Positions 61,131-64,000 of a stretch of 64,000 nucleotides of DNA are shown here, in pieces. The position numbers and the translations under genes are program-made. Position 1 is the first letter of the stretch, and every line of letters begins with the position of its first letter. The notes beneath the pieces were generated by a model. That model saw only the letters and a list, made by a program, of their open reading frames with translations. It ran no database searches and was not told where the DNA came from. Source of the DNA: Granulosicoccus sp045106855 (GTDB lineage Bacteria > Pseudomonadota > Gammaproteobacteria > Granulosicoccales > Granulosicoccaceae); assembly GCA_045106855.1 (NCBI GenBank), contig JBGCFI010000039.1, positions 1-64,000 on the forward strand. Reading direction: 5' to 3'.

Positions 61131-61258
61131 TGTTTGCCTTGCCCTCTAGGTATACTCGACACGGATACAATCTATGCATCGTCGCAACACGTCATGCAGT
61201 AGACTAGGACGACTCCGAGTTTCAACATTCAATCGCGACTCCATCAAGATACATTATT

Positions 61259-61900
61259 ATGCGTTTCCATCTCGTACGTCATGGCCAGACACACTGGAAT
61301 GTTCAACGGCGCATTCAGGGCCAGCTGGATTCTGAACTGGACGAACTAGGCTTTTCCCAGGCGACCGAACGCGGCAAAGACTTTACTCACATTCAGCTTG
61401 AGGCGGCCTATTGCAGCAGCAGCCTGCGCACGCGCCAGACTATCCGGAACCTGCTGGGGTCACGCAACGATGCCGTCGTGTATATGGATGAGCTGCGGGA
61501 AGTTTGCTGGGGTATCTGGCAAGGTGAGAGGTGGGAGGATATCGAAGCCAAACATCCGGATATGGTAGAGGCCTACCACAAGGCGCTTCCACACTTTCAC
61601 GTTGAGGGTGCGGAAACGCCAGAAGAGACGCAAACACGGGGGGTGCTTGCTTTCGAAAATCTCGTGGAGAAACATCAGCAAGCAGTCGATGATGCAAACA
61701 TTCTCATCGTCAGCCACGGTGCCATCATGAAGAAAATCCTCGGTCATTATTCAGGTATTGCGCTTACCGAGCTACACAGACTTTCACCACTACCCAACTG
61801 TGCACATTGCATCATTGAAGTGAATGGCGACAACAGATCTGTGACACATATTGCGAGTGAAAAAATCGAAGTCACGCCCTGGCACCAATTCGTAGCATGA
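61259..61900 (+). CDS. Histidine phosphatase family protein (phosphoglycerate mutase-like)
   Basis: Cytosolic phosphatase of 213 residues with the histidine phosphatase signature LVRHGQTHWN (phospho-accepting His8) and the second catalytic His in VSHGAIMKK. The RIQGQLDSELDELG region is typical of GpmB/CobC-like members; substrate unknown. It is divergent from the fructosamine kinase gene, and its stop overlaps the ATG of the CoA-transferase (ATGA), giving a coupled pair. Confidence 0.92.
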   Translation: MRFHLVRHGQTHWNVQRRIQGQLDSELDELGFSQATERGKDFTHIQLEAAYCSSSLRTRQTIRNLLGSRNDAVVYMDELREVCWGIWQGERWEDIEAKHPDMVEAYHKALPHFHVEGAETPEETQTRGVLAFENLVEKHQQAVDDANILIVSHGAIMKKILGHYSGIALTELHRLSPLPNCAHCIIEVNGDNRSVTHIASEKIEVTPWHQFVA

Positions 61901-63015
61901 CTACCGGGACTGCGCCGCTGGCGGGAATCAAGGTTGTTGAGCTTGCACGAATACTTGCAGGCCCATGGGCCGGGCAGACCCTGTCAGACCTGGGGGCTGA
62001 CGTCATTAAAGTTGAAAGCCCCGAAGGTGACGACACGCGTCAGTGGGGCCCACCATGGATTGAGATAGATGGCGAAAAAACGGCCGCCTACTTCCATGCC
62101 TGCAACCGCGGTAAAAGCTCGATAGTCTGCAACCTGAAAAACACGACAGACAGGGAGCAACTGCTTGAAATCATCAGTGGTGCCGATGTGCTAATCGAAA
62201 ATTTCAAGGTCGGTGGTCTGAAACAATACGGACTGGATGCCGACACACTATTAAAAGCCAACCCGCGGCTTATTTATTGTTCCATCACTGGGTTTGGCCA
62301 GAACGGACCATACGCCAGTCGTGCAGGCTACGACTTTATGATTCAGGGTATGAGCGGAGTTATGGATCTTACCGGTGAGCCGGAAGGACAACCACAGAAA
62401 ATGGGCGTTGCCTTTGCTGACATATTTACAGGACTATACAGTGTCATAGCGATCCAGAGTGCCTTACTGCACAGACATCAAACGGGTGTAGGCCAATATA
62501 TCGATATGGCATTGTTCGATTGTATGACAGGTGTACTAGCCAACCAGTCAATGAACTACCTTGCCAGCGGCAAGGCACCCAAACGAATGGGAAATAAACA
62601 CCCTAATATTGCGCCTTACCAGACTTTCGCCGTCAGCGACGGGCACTTGATAATTGCCGTGGGCAACGATCAACAGTTCAAACGACTCTGCGACACACTG
62701 GGTTTAGGCGAGCTCCCCACCGACAAGCGCTTCTCATCGAACGCCAGCCGAATTGCAAATCGCGACGCTCTCGAAGAAACACTCAGTCAGTCAATCGGAA
62801 AGTGGACACGTGATGAGCTTCTTCACGCATTGGAGCTAGCTGTGGTTCCTGCCGGGCCGATTAACTCGATCGAAGATGTGTTTAACGACCCACAGTTCCA
62901 GGCACGTGGCATGCAGATTGAAGCTGACGGTATTGCGGGCGTTCGGACACCCATCAAATTCAGTAACTGTAAACTGAACACTAAAAAACGATCACCCAGG
63001 CTGGGTGAAAAATAA
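61897..63015 (+). CDS. CaiB/BaiF family (class III) CoA-transferase
   Basis: Cytosolic enzyme of 372 residues moving CoA between organic acids. Landmarks are GIKVVELARILAGPWAGQTLSDLGADVIKVE, CNRGKSSIVCNLKN, ADVLIENFKVGG and YCSITGFGQNGPYASRAGYDFMIQGMSG, where the catalytic Asp of this family is the one in the AGYDF segment. The family is single-subunit here. Substrates may be dicarboxylates or bile-acid/carnitine-like acids; not predictable. Overlaps the phosphatase gene by four bases. Confidence 0.94.
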   Translation: MTTGTAPLAGIKVVELARILAGPWAGQTLSDLGADVIKVESPEGDDTRQWGPPWIEIDGEKTAAYFHACNRGKSSIVCNLKNTTDREQLLEIISGADVLIENFKVGGLKQYGLDADTLLKANPRLIYCSITGFGQNGPYASRAGYDFMIQGMSGVMDLTGEPEGQPQKMGVAFADIFTGLYSVIAIQSALLHRHQTGVGQYIDMALFDCMTGVLANQSMNYLASGKAPKRMGNKHPNIAPYQTFAVSDGHLIIAVGNDQQFKRLCDTLGLGELPTDKRFSSNASRIANRDALEETLSQSIGKWTRDELLHALELAVVPAGPINSIEDVFNDPQFQARGMQIEADGIAGVRTPIKFSNCKLNTKKRSPRLGEK

Positions 63016-63040
63016 GCGGAATCTGGCTTTCAGCTCGCAG

Positions 63041-64000
63041 CTATCTTTTGTTCGGCTCATTTCCATTAACAAAGAACTCCCAGTCCAGCAAGTAGCGCTC
63101 CCAGATTCCATAGTTTTCATTGCTGCGACTCAAGCCTGCCATGGCAATAATTTGTTGCCCGGAGCAACCACCAGCATCTGCAACGCTTACTGTTGATATC
63201 TGTTCACGTCCATCGACAAAAGTGCCCTCGAGGGTTGCGTAGAAACGGTTTCTCGTCGCCCCTTTTTTCGGAACGATGCCAAGCACCGTGCCAGGGCACA
63301 TATCAATGGTGTCCAGAACACCGTCCCCATCCGAGTCAATGTCTTTTATAACGGTTAATGAGTTCGCCCAATCAATTAATGCGATTTCCCATACGCCATA
63401 TCGTTCGTTACTAATGGCTAAACCTGTCAGGGCAATAATCTGTTGCCCTGAACAACCTGCCGTATCAGCAAGAGTTACAGAGGACTCGACCCCGTCTCCG
63501 TCAACGAAAAGACCATCATGGTTGGCGTAAAAGCGATTTCTGGTAGCACCAAGAGAAGGTCTGACCCCGAGGCGTGTTCCCGGGCAAATATCATCAATAT
63601 CGGCAATACTGTCACTGTCACTGTCACTGTCTTGCACGAGTGCAATGGGACTTAGAAGCACCCAGATCTTTCTGGCTGATTCAGGCAAGCTTCCATACGC
63701 CACAATCGATCCGTTATCGCCGACTTCGGTGGCGACTTCCAGCCGCAGTCCTTCTGGTCCGTTTTCAGGTAACACGCTATTGAGATCGATCATACCGCTG
63801 TCAGAGTTCCAGACAAAAGCCCGAGGCTGGGCGCTCGCATCGATAGATACGCCCACCACCTGGCCAGCATCATTGATCGCTCTGGCATTGGATTGATCAC
63901 CACCGAGTGTGCCCAGATCGAGCAGGCCATCTACGCTTGTCCAGGAAAAAGCGCGAGTACCGCCGTTTTCAGTTCTGGAGTAGCCAACAACCTGCCCCGA
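63041..64000 (-). CDS. HAF-repeat/TSP3-type calcium-binding-repeat exported protein, 5' end outside window
   Basis: Frame open from the window edge (64000), so the N-terminus is missing. At least 320 residues are present. The upstream part shows HAF-type repeats (GQVVGYS...TRAFSW...DLGTLGGDQSNARAINDAGQVVG). Two tandem copies of a module follow: an acidic Asp/Ser/Gly stretch with calcium-repeat style DSDGDG, a CPGT motif, GATRNRFYA, GCSGQQII and a final tryptophan segment (GVWEIALIDW and GIWERYLLDW). The modules look like TSP3/EF-hand-like C-terminal domains of surface or exported proteins. Likely secreted or surface-attached, function unknown. Confidence 0.8.
   Translation of the reverse strand, partial: SGQVVGYSRTENGGTRAFSWTSVDGLLDLGTLGGDQSNARAINDAGQVVGVSIDASAQPRAFVWNSDSGMIDLNSVLPENGPEGLRLEVATEVGDNGSIVAYGSLPESARKIWVLLSPIALVQDSDSDSDSIADIDDICPGTRLGVRPSLGATRNRFYANHDGLFVDGDGVESSVTLADTAGCSGQQIIALTGLAISNERYGVWEIALIDWANSLTVIKDIDSDGDGVLDTIDMCPGTVLGIVPKKGATRNRFYATLEGTFVDGREQISTVSVADAGGCSGQQIIAMAGLSRSNENYGIWERYLLDWEFFVNGNEPNKR

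Overview
The window is chromosomal DNA from a Gram-negative bacterium, most likely a free-living (possibly marine) gammaproteobacterium. The main evidence is the minus-strand block rnhB-dnaE-[islet]-accA-tilS-pyrG-kdsA-eno-ftsB-ispD-ispF, an order I know from Pseudomonas-like Gammaproteobacteria. FadL, FadE, a Blc lipocalin and outer-membrane lipoproteins also fit. I cannot name the genus. I saw no rRNA, tRNA, CRISPR array, transposase or prophage.

Layout. (1) 1-1.35 kb: two small palindromes, inorganic pyrophosphatase and an orphan small protein. (2) 1.47-15.8 kb, minus strand: one tightly packed eight-gene operon. In transcription order it encodes a DUF4159 protein, a VWA/GATase-like membrane protein, a caspase-fold protein that has lost its catalytic Cys, a TPR protein with a zinc-peptidase HEXXH motif, a MoxR ATPase, a DUF58 protein, a BatA-type VWA membrane protein and a very large DUF4175-like protein with a 15-bp minisatellite. 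It looks like an envelope-maintenance machine built around a MoxR chaperone. (3) 16.0-23.0 kb: lipid uptake and use, with a FadL porin, a VolA-type surface lipase, a chalcone-isomerase-fold protein and, convergent to them, FadE. (4) 23.3-34 kb: folE, a strongly palindromic intergenic stretch, a sugar-acid enolase-superfamily enzyme, an Atm1-type ABC exporter with dusA, a PhyH/Gfo-Idh pair, S-formylglutathione hydrolase, selO and methylthioinosine phosphorylase. (5) 34-49 kb: the conserved housekeeping block, interrupted between dnaE and accA by a two-gene islet encoding a glycine-zipper, Ser/Thr-rich putative effector and an unknown cytosolic protein.

(6) 49-53.5 kb: lipocalin, SDR, an M24 hydrolase with an EutA/maleate-isomerase-like protein, a DUF1989 protein and glyoxalase I. 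(7) 53.5-58.6 kb: a second MoxR/VWA pair (CoxD/CoxE type) with an XRE-type regulator, divergent from a PspA/IM30 protein that overlaps a polytopic membrane protein. This is a candidate membrane-stress module. (8) 58.6-64 kb: M20 dipeptidase, fructosamine-kinase-like protein, histidine phosphatase, CaiB/BaiF CoA-transferase and the 3' part of a HAF-repeat/calcium-binding-repeat exported protein that runs off the window.

The best candidates for undescribed biology are the dnaE-accA islet, the MoxR operon with its pseudo-caspase and metallopeptidase, the MoxR/VWA-XRE-PspA-membrane protein cluster, and the structured intergenic element near 23.9-24.1 kb. Start codons were chosen by Shine-Dalgarno fit and gene overlap. 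All functions are by family recognition from the translated sequence, without database searches.
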